In this document: positions 24,040 to 32,121 of the stretch, one piece after another | Layout: each line of letters opens with the position of its first letter | Numbering within the stretch: position 1 is the stretch's first letter | NCBI GenBank assembly: GCA_045121595.1 | Contig: JBGVGI010000098.1 | Coordinates: 1-48,898, forward strand | Direction of reading: 5' to 3' | DNA length: 48,898 nt | Source: Fumia sp045121595 | GTDB lineage: Bacteria > Bacillota > Clostridia > Oscillospirales > Ruminococcaceae | Notes under the pieces: generated by a model | What the model was told of the DNA's origin: nothing | Seen by the model: only the letters and a program-made list of their open reading frames with translations | The model's database searches: none | Position numbers and translations under genes: made by a program

Positions 24040-24564
24040 ATGTCAGAAACACCAAGATGGTACGTTATTCACACTTATTCGGGGTATGAAAACAAAGTTG
24101 CACAAAATATAGAGAAGGTCGTTGAAAATCAAGGTTTTCAGGATCTCATTTTCGAGGTAAGAGTACCTACGGAGACAGTTGTCGAATACAAAGATGATAA
24201 AAAGCGCGAAGTTGAACGCAAAATTTTCCCAGGCTATGTCTTAGTAAAAATGATTTTGACTGACGATTCCTGGTATGTTGTAAGAAATATCAGAGGCGTT
24301 ACAGGCTTTGTAGGCCCCGGATCCAAACCTATTCCTTTGACTGAAAAGGAAATCGAGGCTTTGGGTGTTGAAGTTAAAACAGTTGAAGTGGATTATCAGG
24401 TTGGTAACGACGTTAAGATTATTCACGGTCCGCTTGAAGGCTTCACCGGCAGAGTTGAGGAGCTTGATGTCGATAAAGATATGGTTAAAGTTACCGTTTC
24501 TATGTTCGGCAGAGACACTTTGGTTGAATTGCAGCTCGGTCAGGTAGAGTTAGCAAAAGACTAA
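24040..24564 (+). CDS. nusG: Transcription termination/antitermination factor NusG
   Basis: The NGN domain (RWYVIHTYSGYENKVAQNIE; FPGYVLVKM; VRNIRGVTGFVG) is followed by a C-terminal KOW domain (VGNDVKIIHGPLEGFTGRVEE). The length of 174 is normal. It binds RNA polymerase and promotes pausing or processive elongation. The ATG follows CGGAGGTC. In an operon with secE and the L11/L1 genes. Confidence 0.98.
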   Translation: MSETPRWYVIHTYSGYENKVAQNIEKVVENQGFQDLIFEVRVPTETVVEYKDDKKREVERKIFPGYVLVKMILTDDSWYVVRNIRGVTGFVGPGSKPIPLTEKEIEALGVEVKTVEVDYQVGNDVKIIHGPLEGFTGRVEELDVDKDMVKVTVSMFGRDTLVELQLGQVELAKD

Positions 24565-24576
24565 AAAAGAAAACAA

Positions 24577-24663
24577 GTCTGAAGTCCTGAAAAAAGGACA
24601 GCTTTCAGATTAGAATATAATGTTCTATTCTGAATGTGGGAGGAAAAAGTGGATGCTTTTTCC
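24577..24663 (+). promoter_or_regulatory. Hairpins in the nusG-rplK spacer
   Basis: GTCTGAAGTCCT pairs imperfectly with AGGACAGCTTTCAGAT around 24577-24610. A second, perfect hairpin GGAAAAAG (24642-24649)/CTTTTTCC (24656-24663) lies shortly before the rplK ribosome site. They may tune rplK translation or processing. Confidence 0.4.
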
Positions 24664-24694
24664 GCCTTACCACGTTATTATGGAGGTGCTACTA

Positions 24695-25120
24695 ATGGCT
24701 CAAAAAGTAATTGGCTACATTAAATTGCAGATCCCTGCAGGTAAAGCAACACCTGCACCCCCTGTTGGTCCGGCTCTCGGTCAGCATGGTGTAAACATCA
24801 TGGGATTCACAAAGGAATTCAACGAACGTACAAAGAATGACATCGGTCTTATTATCCCCGTTGTTATCACAGTTTACGCAGACCATTCCTTTACATTCAT
24901 CACCAAGACTCCCCCTGCTGCAGTTCTCATCAAGAAAGCTTGCGGTTTGGAGTCAGCTTCCGGTGAACCTAACAAAAAGAAAGTTGCGAAAATCACCAAA
25001 GAACAGGTACAGAAGATCGCTGAGCAGAAAATGCCCGACCTTAATGCTGCAAACATTGACACTGCAATGAGCATGATCGCAGGTACTGCACGTTCTATGG
25101 GTATTGAGGTTGTGGATTAA
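24695..25120 (+). CDS. rplK: Ribosomal protein uL11
   Basis: L11 of the GTPase-associated centre, 141 residues. KLQIPAGKATPAPPVGPALG is the signature N-terminal segment. The C-terminal rRNA-binding domain is present (QKMPDLNAANIDTAMSMIAG, then TARSMGIEV). The ATG at 24695 is chosen because TGGAGGTGCT precedes it and the protein then begins MAQKVIGYIKL as expected; upstream in-frame starts would add 25 unrelated residues. Followed by rplA. Confidence 0.98.
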   Translation: MAQKVIGYIKLQIPAGKATPAPPVGPALGQHGVNIMGFTKEFNERTKNDIGLIIPVVITVYADHSFTFITKTPPAAVLIKKACGLESASGEPNKKKVAKITKEQVQKIAEQKMPDLNAANIDTAMSMIAGTARSMGIEVVD

Positions 25121-25130
25121 CCGCCCGTTC

Positions 25131-25158
25131 GTGGGAGGAAAGTTCCGCTATTAACCAC
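25131..25158 (+). promoter_or_regulatory. Putative L1-binding site in the rplK-rplA spacer
   Basis: GTGG (25131-25134)/CCAC (25155-25158) encloses GGAA (25137-25140)/TTCC (25143-25146) with internal loop GA. This GTGGGAGG-type structure resembles the L1 site on 23S rRNA and its mRNA mimic, which would let free L1 repress its own operon. Confidence 0.5.
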
Positions 25159-25178
25159 TTTAGGGAGGATATTTTAGT

Positions 25179-25871
25179 ATGAAACACGGAAAAAAATATA
25201 CAGATAGCCTCAAAGCTTATGATCGCAACGCTTTGTTGGACTCTAAAGAAGCTTTGGATATGGCTGTTAAAAGTGCAAAAGCAAAATTCGATGAAACAAT
25301 CGAAGCTCATATTCGTTTGGGTGTTGACTCCCGTCACGCTGACCAGCAGGTTCGTGGCGCAGTAGTATTGCCCAACGGTACAGGTAAAAACGTAAAAGTA
25401 TTGGTAATTTGTAAAGGCGACAACGTTAAAGCAGCTGAAGAAGCAGGTGCTGATTACGCTGGTGAAGAATACGCTCAGAAAATTCAGTCTGAAGGCTGGA
25501 TGGACTTTGACGTAGTAATCGCAACACCCGATATGATGGGTCTTGTTGGTCGTCTCGGTAAAGTTTTGGGTCCGCGTGGTTTGATGCCCTCTCCCAAAGC
25601 AGGTACAGTTACACCTGACGTTGCAAAAGCAGTTGCTGAAGCAAAAGCAGGTAAAATTGAATACCGTCTTGACAAAACCAATATCATCCACTGCCCCATC
25701 GGAAAAGCTTCCTTCGGTGCAGAAAAACTCGCTGAAAACTTTGAAACACTTATGGGTGCTATCGTTAAAGCTAAACCCGCAGCTGCAAAAGGTCAGTACA
25801 TCAAATCTTGCGTAGTTGCTTCTACAATGGGCCCTGGCGTTAAAGTTTCCACAGCTAAATACGGTGTATAA
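25179..25871 (+). CDS. rplA: Ribosomal protein uL1
   Basis: L1 of the ribosomal stalk, 230 residues. Signature segments are HIRLGVDSRHADQQVRG, GKVLGPRGLMPSPKAGTVT and GKIEYRLDKTNIIHCPIGK. The length is normal. The ATG at 25179 follows AGGGAGG. It is the last gene of the operon; rplJ has its own promoter. Confidence 0.98.
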   Translation: MKHGKKYTDSLKAYDRNALLDSKEALDMAVKSAKAKFDETIEAHIRLGVDSRHADQQVRGAVVLPNGTGKNVKVLVICKGDNVKAAEEAGADYAGEEYAQKIQSEGWMDFDVVIATPDMMGLVGRLGKVLGPRGLMPSPKAGTVTPDVAKAVAEAKAGKIEYRLDKTNIIHCPIGKASFGAEKLAENFETLMGAIVKAKPAAAKGQYIKSCVVASTMGPGVKVSTAKYGV

Positions 25872-25881
25872 AAAATAATAG

Positions 25882-25910
25882 TTGACAAGTTTTAAAACTT
25901 GTGCTATAAT
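25882..25910 (+). promoter_or_regulatory. Promoter of rplJ-rplL
   Basis: TTGACA (25882-25887), 17 bp, TATAAT (25905-25910): a perfect consensus. Confidence 0.9.
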
Positions 25911-25916
25911 TTAAAA

Positions 25917-26044
25917 GATGTCCTAAGACAGTAGGTGCGACGGGAAACCGTTGCGTAAAGGGTTCTCCACCTGCCGAGGAATGTAACTTAAGTTTTATAT
26001 GACTTATTTTGCCCTTTCCTCGACTTACGTGGAAAGGGCTTTTT
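25917..26044 (+). promoter_or_regulatory. L10 ribosomal protein leader
   Basis: The characteristic L10 leader is seen: TCCTAAGACAGTAGGTG (from 25921), a GGGAAACC kink-turn-like segment, CCACCTGCCGAGGA (to 25980), then a terminator. The L10(L12)4 complex binds it and represses rplJ-rplL. Confidence 0.9.
26011..26044 (+). terminator. Attenuator terminator of the L10 leader
   Basis: GCCCTTTCC (26011-26019)/GGAAAGGGC (26031-26039), then T5. Confidence 0.88.
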
Positions 26045-26076
26045 ACTTGAAACTTTAAACTACGGAGGTGAATACT

Positions 26077-26580
26077 TTGCCAAGTGAGAAAGTTTTACTC
26101 GAAAAACAAGAAGCAGTAGCTGCTTTGAAAGCAAAATTTGACACAGCCGTTGCAGGTGTACTCGTTGACTACAAAGGTATCAACGTAGCTGACGACACAA
26201 AGCTCCGTAAGGAACTTCGTGAAGCAGGCGTAGATTACTCTGTATACAAAAACTCTGTTGTTCGTTTTGCTGTTGCTGATTCCAGATTTGCTGATTTCAC
26301 AAAGCATCTTGACGGCACAACAGCTGTTGCATTGACAGAGGGCGATATGACCGCTCCTGCAAGAATTATTGCAAAATATGCAAAAGAAAACAAAGAAGGT
26401 TTTAACATCAAAGCCGGCTTTGTAGAGGAAGAATTGTTGGATGAAGCTGGTGTTCAGAACCTTGCTAACATTCCTTCCAAAGAAGTTCTTATTGCTCAGG
26501 TTCTCGGTGGACTCAATGGTGTTATCCGCAACTTTGCTGTTGTATTGGATCAGATCAGAGAACAGAAAGAAGCATGTTAG
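26077..26580 (+). CDS. rplJ: Ribosomal protein uL10
   Basis: L10 anchors the L7/L12 dimers to the ribosome. It is 167 residues long. The N-terminal rRNA-binding domain is typical (VAALKAKFDTAVAGVLVDYKG, then LRKELREAGVDYSVYKNSV), and the C-terminal helix ends LDQIREQKEAC. The start is placed at TTG 26077, seven bases after GGAGGTG; the in-frame GTG 26068 overlaps that ribosome site. Cotranscribed with rplL and controlled by the L10 leader. Confidence 0.95.
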   Translation: MPSEKVLLEKQEAVAALKAKFDTAVAGVLVDYKGINVADDTKLRKELREAGVDYSVYKNSVVRFAVADSRFADFTKHLDGTTAVALTEGDMTAPARIIAKYAKENKEGFNIKAGFVEEELLDEAGVQNLANIPSKEVLIAQVLGGLNGVIRNFAVVLDQIREQKEAC

Positions 26581-26640
26581 TAACTTTTACGTTACACAAA
26601 AAATTTATTAAAAAAAATTAATTTATGGAGGTATATTAAA

Positions 26641-27018
26641 ATGGCTTCTGAAAAAGTATTAGCTATGATCGAAGAGGTAAAAGCTCTCACAGTATTGGAG
26701 CTCGCTGACCTCGTTAAAGCATTGGAAGAGGAATTCGGTGTATCCGCTGCTGCTGCAACTGTTGCAGTTGCTGCTCCCGCTGCAGCTGGTGCTGCTGCTG
26801 AAGAAAAATCTGAATTCGACGTTATCTTGGTTGAAGCAGGTGCTTCTAAAACTGGCGTTATCAAAGCAGTTAAAGAAATCACAGGTCTTGGTCTTAAAGA
26901 ATCCAAAGACATCGTTGATGGTGCTCCCAAAGCAGTAAAAGAAGGCGTTTCTAAAGCTGACGCTGAAGAAATGAAGAAGAAATTGGAAGAAGCAGGCGCT
27001 AAAGTCGAGCTCAAATAA
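26641..27018 (+). CDS. rplL: Ribosomal protein bL12 (L7/L12)
   Basis: 125 residues. It has the N-terminal dimerisation helices (LELADLVKALEEEFGVSAAA), an Ala-rich hinge, and the factor-binding C-terminal domain (EKSEFDVILVEAG; KIxVIKxVKEITGLGLKE type). The ATG follows GGAGG. Last gene of the rplJ operon. Confidence 0.98.
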   Translation: MASEKVLAMIEEVKALTVLELADLVKALEEEFGVSAAAATVAVAAPAAAGAAAEEKSEFDVILVEAGASKTGVIKAVKEITGLGLKESKDIVDGAPKAVKEGVSKADAEEMKKKLEEAGAKVELK

Positions 27019-27031
27019 TTTCGATGTAGTT

Positions 27032-27058
27032 AAAAGCCGTCCTGATGGACGGCTTTTT
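27032..27058 (+). terminator. Intrinsic terminator after rplL
   Basis: AAAAGCCGTCC/GGACGGCTTTTT with a TGAT loop. Confidence 0.92.
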
Positions 27059-27075
27059 CTTTTGAAAAATATGGT

Positions 27076-27104
27076 ATGCAACAAAAGTGTTAAATGTTTA
27101 TACT
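27076..27104 (+). promoter_or_regulatory. Weak promoter of the DUF4358 lipoprotein gene
   Basis: ATGCAA (27076-27081), 17 bp, TATACT (27099-27104). Confidence 0.45.
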
Positions 27105-27140
27105 TAATATATGTAAGTCTTAACATAAAAGGAGAATACT

Positions 27141-27899
27141 ATGAAAAAATTATTCAGCTTGTTACTTGCGGGAATTATGGTTTTGTCCCTTGCTTCCTGT
27201 AAGGAAGACACCCCTGCAAACGGTGAAGTTTCTGATGAATCCGTAGTAAGCGAGGAACTTTCCGAAGAACTTTCCGAAGAAAGTATTGAAGAGCCTTCGT
27301 TAGAAGAATCTAAGGAAGAACCTTCAAAAGAAGAAAGTAAAGAGGAGTCAAAGGCACCTTCCAAAGAAATTTCCGAGGAAGCGAAGCCCCCCATTCCCAA
27401 GCCTGAGGAATCCAAAGCTCCCGTTGAGCCTTCCAAGCCTTCTGTAAGTATAACTGCAGAATCCGTTTACAACGCTATGGATAAAGCCGTTGCAAACCGT
27501 CACACAGGTGTTGATGCGGCTATTATGAATATGCCGATGCCTGTTGACGATATGATTCTTACCGATATGTTCGGAATTAATGCTTCCGACGTTAACACTT
27601 ACAAAGGCGTATGCGCAGGTTCTATGACAAACTGCGATATTATGATTGTAGTTGAAGCAAAAGACGGCAAAAAAGACGTTGTGAAAAAAGCTTTGGAAGA
27701 AAAACTTTCTGCACAGAAAGCTCAGTTTGAGCATTATGGCGTAATGGGTAACATTGAACGCCTTGAAGCTGCAAAAATCGTTGACAAAGGTAACTTTGTT
27801 GCTTTGCTTATAGTTGGTATTATGGGCGAAGGCGAAGAAACTTACGATTGCGTAGGTGACGTATCTGCAGCAGTTTCAGCATTCAACAAATGCTTCTAA
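27141..27899 (+). CDS. DUF4358-like lipoprotein with acidic linker, 252 residues
   Basis: The lipoprotein signal ends in the lipobox LASC (Cys20), so it is anchored to the outer face of the membrane. A low-complexity linker rich in Ser, Glu, Lys and Pro (about residues 30-105, with repeats of the EESKEE type) spaces the folded domain from the membrane. The C-terminal half resembles DUF4358, common in clostridial lipoproteins: FGINASDVNTYKG, then IMIVVEAKDGKKDVVKKAL, then a strand like KIVDKGNFVALLIVG. Its function is unknown. The ATG follows AAAGGAG. Monocistronic. Confidence 0.82.
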   Translation: MKKLFSLLLAGIMVLSLASCKEDTPANGEVSDESVVSEELSEELSEESIEEPSLEESKEEPSKEESKEESKAPSKEISEEAKPPIPKPEESKAPVEPSKPSVSITAESVYNAMDKAVANRHTGVDAAIMNMPMPVDDMILTDMFGINASDVNTYKGVCAGSMTNCDIMIVVEAKDGKKDVVKKALEEKLSAQKAQFEHYGVMGNIERLEAAKIVDKGNFVALLIVGIMGEGEETYDCVGDVSAAVSAFNKCF

Positions 27900-27904
27900 A
27901 AATA

Positions 27905-27938
27905 AAAAGGTGTATCAAAAGATACACCTTTTATTTTT
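27905..27938. terminator. Bidirectional terminator
   Basis: AAAAGGTGTATC (27905-27916)/GATACACCTTTT (27921-27932) with an AAAA loop, between the lipoprotein gene and the AraC gene. Confidence 0.88.
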
Positions 27939-28752
27939 TTAAGTATCCTCTCGGGGAAACGCCTTTTACCTTTTTGAACACGCGGGAGAAGTAAAACGGG
28001 TCGGAAAATCCTACTGAAGCGGAAACTTCAGCGATTGAAAGGTTTTCGGTTTTTAAAATACTACAGGCTTCGTTGATTCTGTAACTCATAAGAAACTGTG
28101 TCGGCGACATACCAAGCTCGGAGGAAAAAACTCTGTAAAGATGGCTTGGACTTATCTTGGCGGCTTTTGCTACGTCCTCAATGGTGATATCGCTGCTGTA
28201 ATTGTAGCTTATAAACTTTGTAGCCTGTTCTATGTAAAGCTTTGTGTGTATTTTCTTAGGCGGTTTTTTCTTGGATTTTTCCATAAGTATTCCTAAAAAC
28301 TGATAAAGAAATCCAAGCATTTTGGCTTCGCAGGCAGAAGAATTTCCTCTTGACTCATAAATTTGCATTAAAAGCTCCGAGAGATTATTTTCGCCGATTT
28401 TTAAAACCCTTTCATCTGAAGAAAAGGGAGTAAGGTTGATAAGACGGTGAGCCTCCGTACCGTTAAATCCTACCCAGTAGTATTCCCACGGGTTATCCTT
28501 GTCAGCGGTGTATGTAACAAGCTCAGAAGGTCTTATCAGGAAAAGAGAACCTGCTGATATTTCGAAAATACCATCCTGAGTTTTAAGGACACCTTTTCCT
28601 TCCTTTACGTAATGAAAAAGGTAGTGATCTCTGATACCGGGACCCCACGAATATTCGGATTCGCATCGCTGAAAACCGACGTTATAGACACTTAAAGAGA
28701 TATTTTCCTGGGTTGAAGATTTGTATGAATATTTGAAAGCGTTTTTGTCCAT
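27931..28752 (-). CDS. AraC family regulator, likely of galactose genes
   Basis: 273 residues. The N-terminal cupin sensor domain (DHYLFHYVKEGKGVL; GSLFLIRPSELVTY; YYWVGFNG) is followed by a C-terminal pair of helix-turn-helix motifs (ITIEDVAKAAKISPSHLYRVF; SIAEVSASVGFSDPFYFSRVF, ending KKVKGVSPRGY). The layout is that of sugar-responsive activators such as MsmR. It is divergent from galK-galT, so control of those genes by galactose or a galactoside is the natural inference. The ATG at 28752 follows AGAGGTGG on the minus strand. Confidence 0.9.
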   Translation of the reverse strand: MDKNAFKYSYKSSTQENISLSVYNVGFQRCESEYSWGPGIRDHYLFHYVKEGKGVLKTQDGIFEISAGSLFLIRPSELVTYTADKDNPWEYYWVGFNGTEAHRLINLTPFSSDERVLKIGENNLSELLMQIYESRGNSSACEAKMLGFLYQFLGILMEKSKKKPPKKIHTKLYIEQATKFISYNYSSDITIEDVAKAAKISPSHLYRVFSSELGMSPTQFLMSYRINEACSILKTENLSIAEVSASVGFSDPFYFSRVFKKVKGVSPRGYLKK

Positions 28753-28781
28753 AATACCACCTCTTTTTTGTTTCTACTTAT

Positions 28782-28810
28782 ATTTTATATCAAAACATTT
28801 CAAAATGCAA
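28782..28810 (-). promoter_or_regulatory. Promoter of the AraC gene
   Basis: On the minus strand: TTGCAT (28810-28805), 17 bp, TAAAAT (28787-28782). Confidence 0.55.
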
Positions 28811-28842
28811 GATAAATCCATATTTTTTATTCTATAAAATCA

Positions 28843-28871
28843 TTGAAATTTCGGGTATTATGGTGTATTCT
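28843..28871 (+). promoter_or_regulatory. Promoter of galK-galT
   Basis: TTGAAA (28843-28848), 17 bp, TATTCT (28866-28871). Confidence 0.65.
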
Positions 28872-28902
28872 TAAGATGGAATAAATTTAGGGAGATGAAT
28901 TT

Positions 28903-30183
28903 ATGCAGTATAACCTTCTTAAAAAAGAAATCGAAAACGGTAAAATTGATGAGAAACTTGCCTATCTTTACGGCAAAAGTAACGTAGAAACTCAGAAAAA
29001 TCGCTATCTTGAAGCACTTTCTGAATTTGCAAAAATATTTGGTGATGACCGTGACGTAGAGATTTATTCTGCTCCCGGACGTACCGAGGTAGCAGGAAAT
29101 CACACTGACCATAATGCGGGCAGGGTACTTGCTGCAAGTGTAAACCTTGACGTTATTGCGATTGTTTCAAAAACTTCCGATAACACTGTACGTTTGCAGT
29201 CTAAAGGTTATCCTATGGATACCGTTTCCTTTGACGATCTTGAAGTCAAAGAAGACGAAATCAATAAATCTGCATCTTTAATCCGCGGTGTTGCAAAGAA
29301 ATTCACTCTTGAAAACTATAAAATCGGTGGCTTTGATGCTTATACAACTTCTAACGTTTTGAAAGGCTCGGGACTCAGTTCCTCTGCAGCTTTTGAAGTA
29401 TTAGTGGGAACTATTTTAAGTTACCTCTACAACGACGGAACTGTTTCTCCCGTTGATATTGCAAAATACGCACAGTATGCTGAGAACGTTTACTTTGGTA
29501 AACCCAGTGGACTTATGGACCAGATGGCATCCTCTGTCGGAAATATGATTACCATTGATTTTGCCGATGTCGAAAAACCTGTTATAGAACAGGTTGAGTT
29601 TGATTTCAATGCACTTAACTGTGCACTTTGTATTGTTGATACAGGTGGAAACCATGCAGACCTTACAAACGAATATGCGGCAATTCCTGATGAAATGAAG
29701 AAGGTTGCATCACTTTTCGGTAAAAAAGTTCTCCGTGGTATAACGATGGAAGATTTGCTTTCAAAAGTTAAAGAAATCCGTGAAAAATTCGGTGACAGAG
29801 CTTTGCTCCGTTCAATGCACTTTATCTCCGAAAACGAAAGAGTAGGGGATATCGTTGACGCATTAAAAGGCAAGGATTACAATAAATTCTTAAATCTTCT
29901 GACAGTATCGGGTAATTCTTCTTTCAGATATCTGCAGAACGTTTATGCAAATATTGCACCCAAAGAACAGGGACTTTCAGTAGCACTCTTTATGTCCGAA
30001 AGATTTTTGAAGGGCGAAGGCGCTACAAGAGTTCACGGCGGTGGATTTGGCGGTACAACATTTAACCTTGTTCCTACAGAAAAAGTAGAAGAATTCAAAG
30101 CAATGATGGAAAATATTTTTGGTAAAGGTTGTTGCCATATTCTTTCTATCCGTCCCGTTGGCGGCACACAAATCATTAAATAA
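28903..30183 (+). CDS. galK: Galactokinase
   Basis: GHMP kinase that phosphorylates galactose at C1 in the Leloir pathway. The galactokinase signature is APGRTEVAGNHTDHNAG (about residues 53-69), the ATP loop is KGSGLSSSAAFEV, and motif 3 is HGGGFGGTTFNLV near the end. The length of 426 is slightly above E. coli GalK because of an N-terminal extension of about 40 residues. The ATG at 28903 follows GGGAG. It stands 12 bp before galT, in an operon. Confidence 0.96.
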   Translation: MQYNLLKKEIENGKIDEKLAYLYGKSNVETQKNRYLEALSEFAKIFGDDRDVEIYSAPGRTEVAGNHTDHNAGRVLAASVNLDVIAIVSKTSDNTVRLQSKGYPMDTVSFDDLEVKEDEINKSASLIRGVAKKFTLENYKIGGFDAYTTSNVLKGSGLSSSAAFEVLVGTILSYLYNDGTVSPVDIAKYAQYAENVYFGKPSGLMDQMASSVGNMITIDFADVEKPVIEQVEFDFNALNCALCIVDTGGNHADLTNEYAAIPDEMKKVASLFGKKVLRGITMEDLLSKVKEIREKFGDRALLRSMHFISENERVGDIVDALKGKDYNKFLNLLTVSGNSSFRYLQNVYANIAPKEQGLSVALFMSERFLKGEGATRVHGGGFGGTTFNLVPTEKVEEFKAMMENIFGKGCCHILSIRPVGGTQIIK

Positions 30184-30195
30184 GGAGTAATCAAA

Positions 30196-31167
30196 ATGGC
30201 TGAATTAAGATATAATCCCTTGACACGTGACTGGACAATGGTGGCTTCCCACCGTCAGAACCGTCCTCAGATGCCTAAAGACTGGTGTCCTTTCTGCCCC
30301 GGTTCCGGTAAAGTTCCCGATGAAGGCTTTGAGGTTCTTCGTTATCCTAACGATTTCCCTGCACTTTCCCAAAACCCTCCCAAGGAAGACGACGTTGCTA
30401 CCGACCTTTTTAAAGTTCGCCCTGCATACGGAAAATGTGAAGTAATTTTATATTCCGATAAACACGAGGCTTATCTTAAAGACTTGACAGATGAACATGC
30501 ACATAAACTTGCATATCTCTGGAAAGAATGCTTTGAAGATTTTTCTTCGGATGAAAATATCAAATACGTTTTCATTTTCGAAAACAGAGGTGACGTTGTA
30601 GGTGTTACAATGCCTCATCCTCACGGTCAGGTTTACGGATATTCCTTTATCCCTAAACGTCTTACAGAAGAAGTAGCATCTGCTAAAGATTTCAAAGCAG
30701 AAAATAACAAATGTCTTTTCTGTGCTTTGATGGAAGAAGAAATCAAAGACGGCAGAAGAATTATCTTTGAAAACGATTATTTTATCGTTTACCTTCCTTT
30801 TTTTGAACCTGTTACATACGGCGTTCAGGTTACTGCAAAACGCCACGTTACAGATTTGTCCCAGATGACAGATGAAGAAATCTGTGCTTTGGGTGAAGTT
30901 ACACGCGACGTTGCAGGTATGTACGATGCACTCTTTGACAAACCCTTCCCCTATATGATGTGTATGCATAACGCACCCGTGAATGATGGTGATCATTCCG
31001 AATTCCATTTCCACATTGAATACTATCCTCCCATGCGCGCTGCAGACAAGCAGCAGTTCTTCGCATCTTCCGAAACAGGTGCATGGGCTTGGTGTAATCC
31101 TACCTGCCCCGAAGAAAAGGCAGAAGAACTCAGAGTGGCTTACAAAAAATATCTTGAAACAAAATAA
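30196..31167 (+). CDS. galT: Galactose-1-phosphate uridylyltransferase
   Basis: HIT-superfamily enzyme that transfers UMP from UDP-glucose to galactose 1-phosphate. The active-site motif is VTMPHPHGQVYGY, with the nucleophilic histidine in HPHGQ. Zinc ligands are seen in DWCPFCPGSGKVP and CLFC. The C-terminal EFHFHIEYYPP also matches. The length of 323 is normal for the GalT type 1 family. Its ribosome site AAGGAG overlaps the end of galK. No galE is in the window. Confidence 0.97.
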   Translation: MAELRYNPLTRDWTMVASHRQNRPQMPKDWCPFCPGSGKVPDEGFEVLRYPNDFPALSQNPPKEDDVATDLFKVRPAYGKCEVILYSDKHEAYLKDLTDEHAHKLAYLWKECFEDFSSDENIKYVFIFENRGDVVGVTMPHPHGQVYGYSFIPKRLTEEVASAKDFKAENNKCLFCALMEEEIKDGRRIIFENDYFIVYLPFFEPVTYGVQVTAKRHVTDLSQMTDEEICALGEVTRDVAGMYDALFDKPFPYMMCMHNAPVNDGDHSEFHFHIEYYPPMRAADKQQFFASSETGAWAWCNPTCPEEKAEELRVAYKKYLETK

Positions 31168-31170
31168 TCA

Positions 31171-31195
31171 AAGAGGGCTTATGCCCTCTTTTTTA
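31171..31195 (+). terminator. Intrinsic terminator after galT
   Basis: AAGAGGGC/GCCCTCTT with a TTAT loop and T tail. Confidence 0.9.
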
Positions 31196-31224
31196 TTTAC
31201 AAAATCCATATTTTTTTGTATAAT
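31196..31224 (+). promoter_or_regulatory. Promoter of the radical SAM/ABC exporter operon
   Basis: TTTACA (31196-31201), 17 bp, TATAAT (31219-31224). Confidence 0.75.
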
Positions 31225-31246
31225 AATATAGACAGAAGGTGAAAGT

Positions 31247-32119
31247 ATGGAGAAATGTACGCTTTGCCCTAAAAAATGCCGAGTGGACAGAACTGAAAAA
31301 ACAGGTGTATGCGGTGCTACCGATAAAATCAAGGTGGCAAGAGCGGCACTTCATTTCTGGGAAGAGCCTTGTATTTCGGGTGAAAAAGGTTCGGGTACAG
31401 TATTTTTCTCATACTGTCCTTTAAAATGTGTTTATTGTCAGAATTTTGAGATAAGCCGTGGTAATGCAGGTAAGGAAATTACCGTAGAAAGATTATCGGA
31501 AATTTTTCTTGAACTGCAAAATAAGGGTGCTCATAACATAAATCTTGTGACCCCTACTCATTACGTTTTTCAGATTATAGAAGCGTTAAGACTCACAAAA
31601 GATTTGAAAATCCCCGTTGTTTACAATACGAGCGGATATGAAAGCGTTGAAACCTTAAAGCTTTTAAAAGGGATTGTTGATATATATCTTGTTGATTTTA
31701 AGTATATGGATGAAAGTTTGGCAAAGAAATATTCAAAAGTCCCCGATTATCCCGAGGTTGCAAAGAAAGCAATAAAAGAAATGGTAAATCAGGTGGGAGA
31801 AGCTCAGTTTAAAGATGACATTATGCAAAAGGGCGTTATCGTAAGGCATCTTTTGCTGCCTTCACATCTTGATGACTCCAAAAATATTCTGAAATACCTT
31901 TATGATACTTATCAGAATAAGATTTTTTACAGTTTGATGAGTCAGTATACTCCCGTCAGGGAAACTGAATTTCCTTCCCTTAACAGAAAAGTAACCGAGG
32001 AAGAATATGAAAGTTTAGTCGATTTTGCGGTCGATCTGGGAATAGAAAACGGATTTATACAAGAGGGCGAAGCTTCAAGTGAAAGCTTTATTCCTCAGTT
32101 TGATAACGAAGGAGTGTAA
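31247..32119 (+). CDS. PflA-like radical SAM protein (COG1313/PflX type)
   Basis: 290 residues. The radical SAM cluster is CPLKCVYCQN (CxxxCxxC), binding [4Fe-4S] and S-adenosylmethionine. An N-terminal Cys motif CTLCPKKC with a later VCGA could hold a second centre. The rest is a partial TIM barrel (NLVTPTHYVFQIIEAL; VYNTSGYES; YLVDFKYMDE). This matches the uncharacterised PflX-like group related to pyruvate formate-lyase activases; the target protein is not known. The ATG follows GAAGGTG. The ABC exporter starts 2 bp after its stop. Confidence 0.9.
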   Translation: MEKCTLCPKKCRVDRTEKTGVCGATDKIKVARAALHFWEEPCISGEKGSGTVFFSYCPLKCVYCQNFEISRGNAGKEITVERLSEIFLELQNKGAHNINLVTPTHYVFQIIEALRLTKDLKIPVVYNTSGYESVETLKLLKGIVDIYLVDFKYMDESLAKKYSKVPDYPEVAKKAIKEMVNQVGEAQFKDDIMQKGVIVRHLLLPSHLDDSKNILKYLYDTYQNKIFYSLMSQYTPVRETEFPSLNRKVTEEEYESLVDFAVDLGIENGFIQEGEASSESFIPQFDNEGV

Positions 32120-32121
32120 AT

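Noticed and set aside
24620..24694. Longer N terminus for L11
   Set aside because: The added residues are not part of L11, and the ribosome site lies just before ATG 24695.
27261..27360. Short tandem repeats in the lipoprotein gene
   Set aside because: Imperfect codon-level repetition of a Glu/Ser/Lys linker, not a genomic repeat array or CRISPR.
27104..27436. Serine-rich minus-strand frame
   Set aside because: Mirror of the Glu/Ser linker of the lipoprotein gene.
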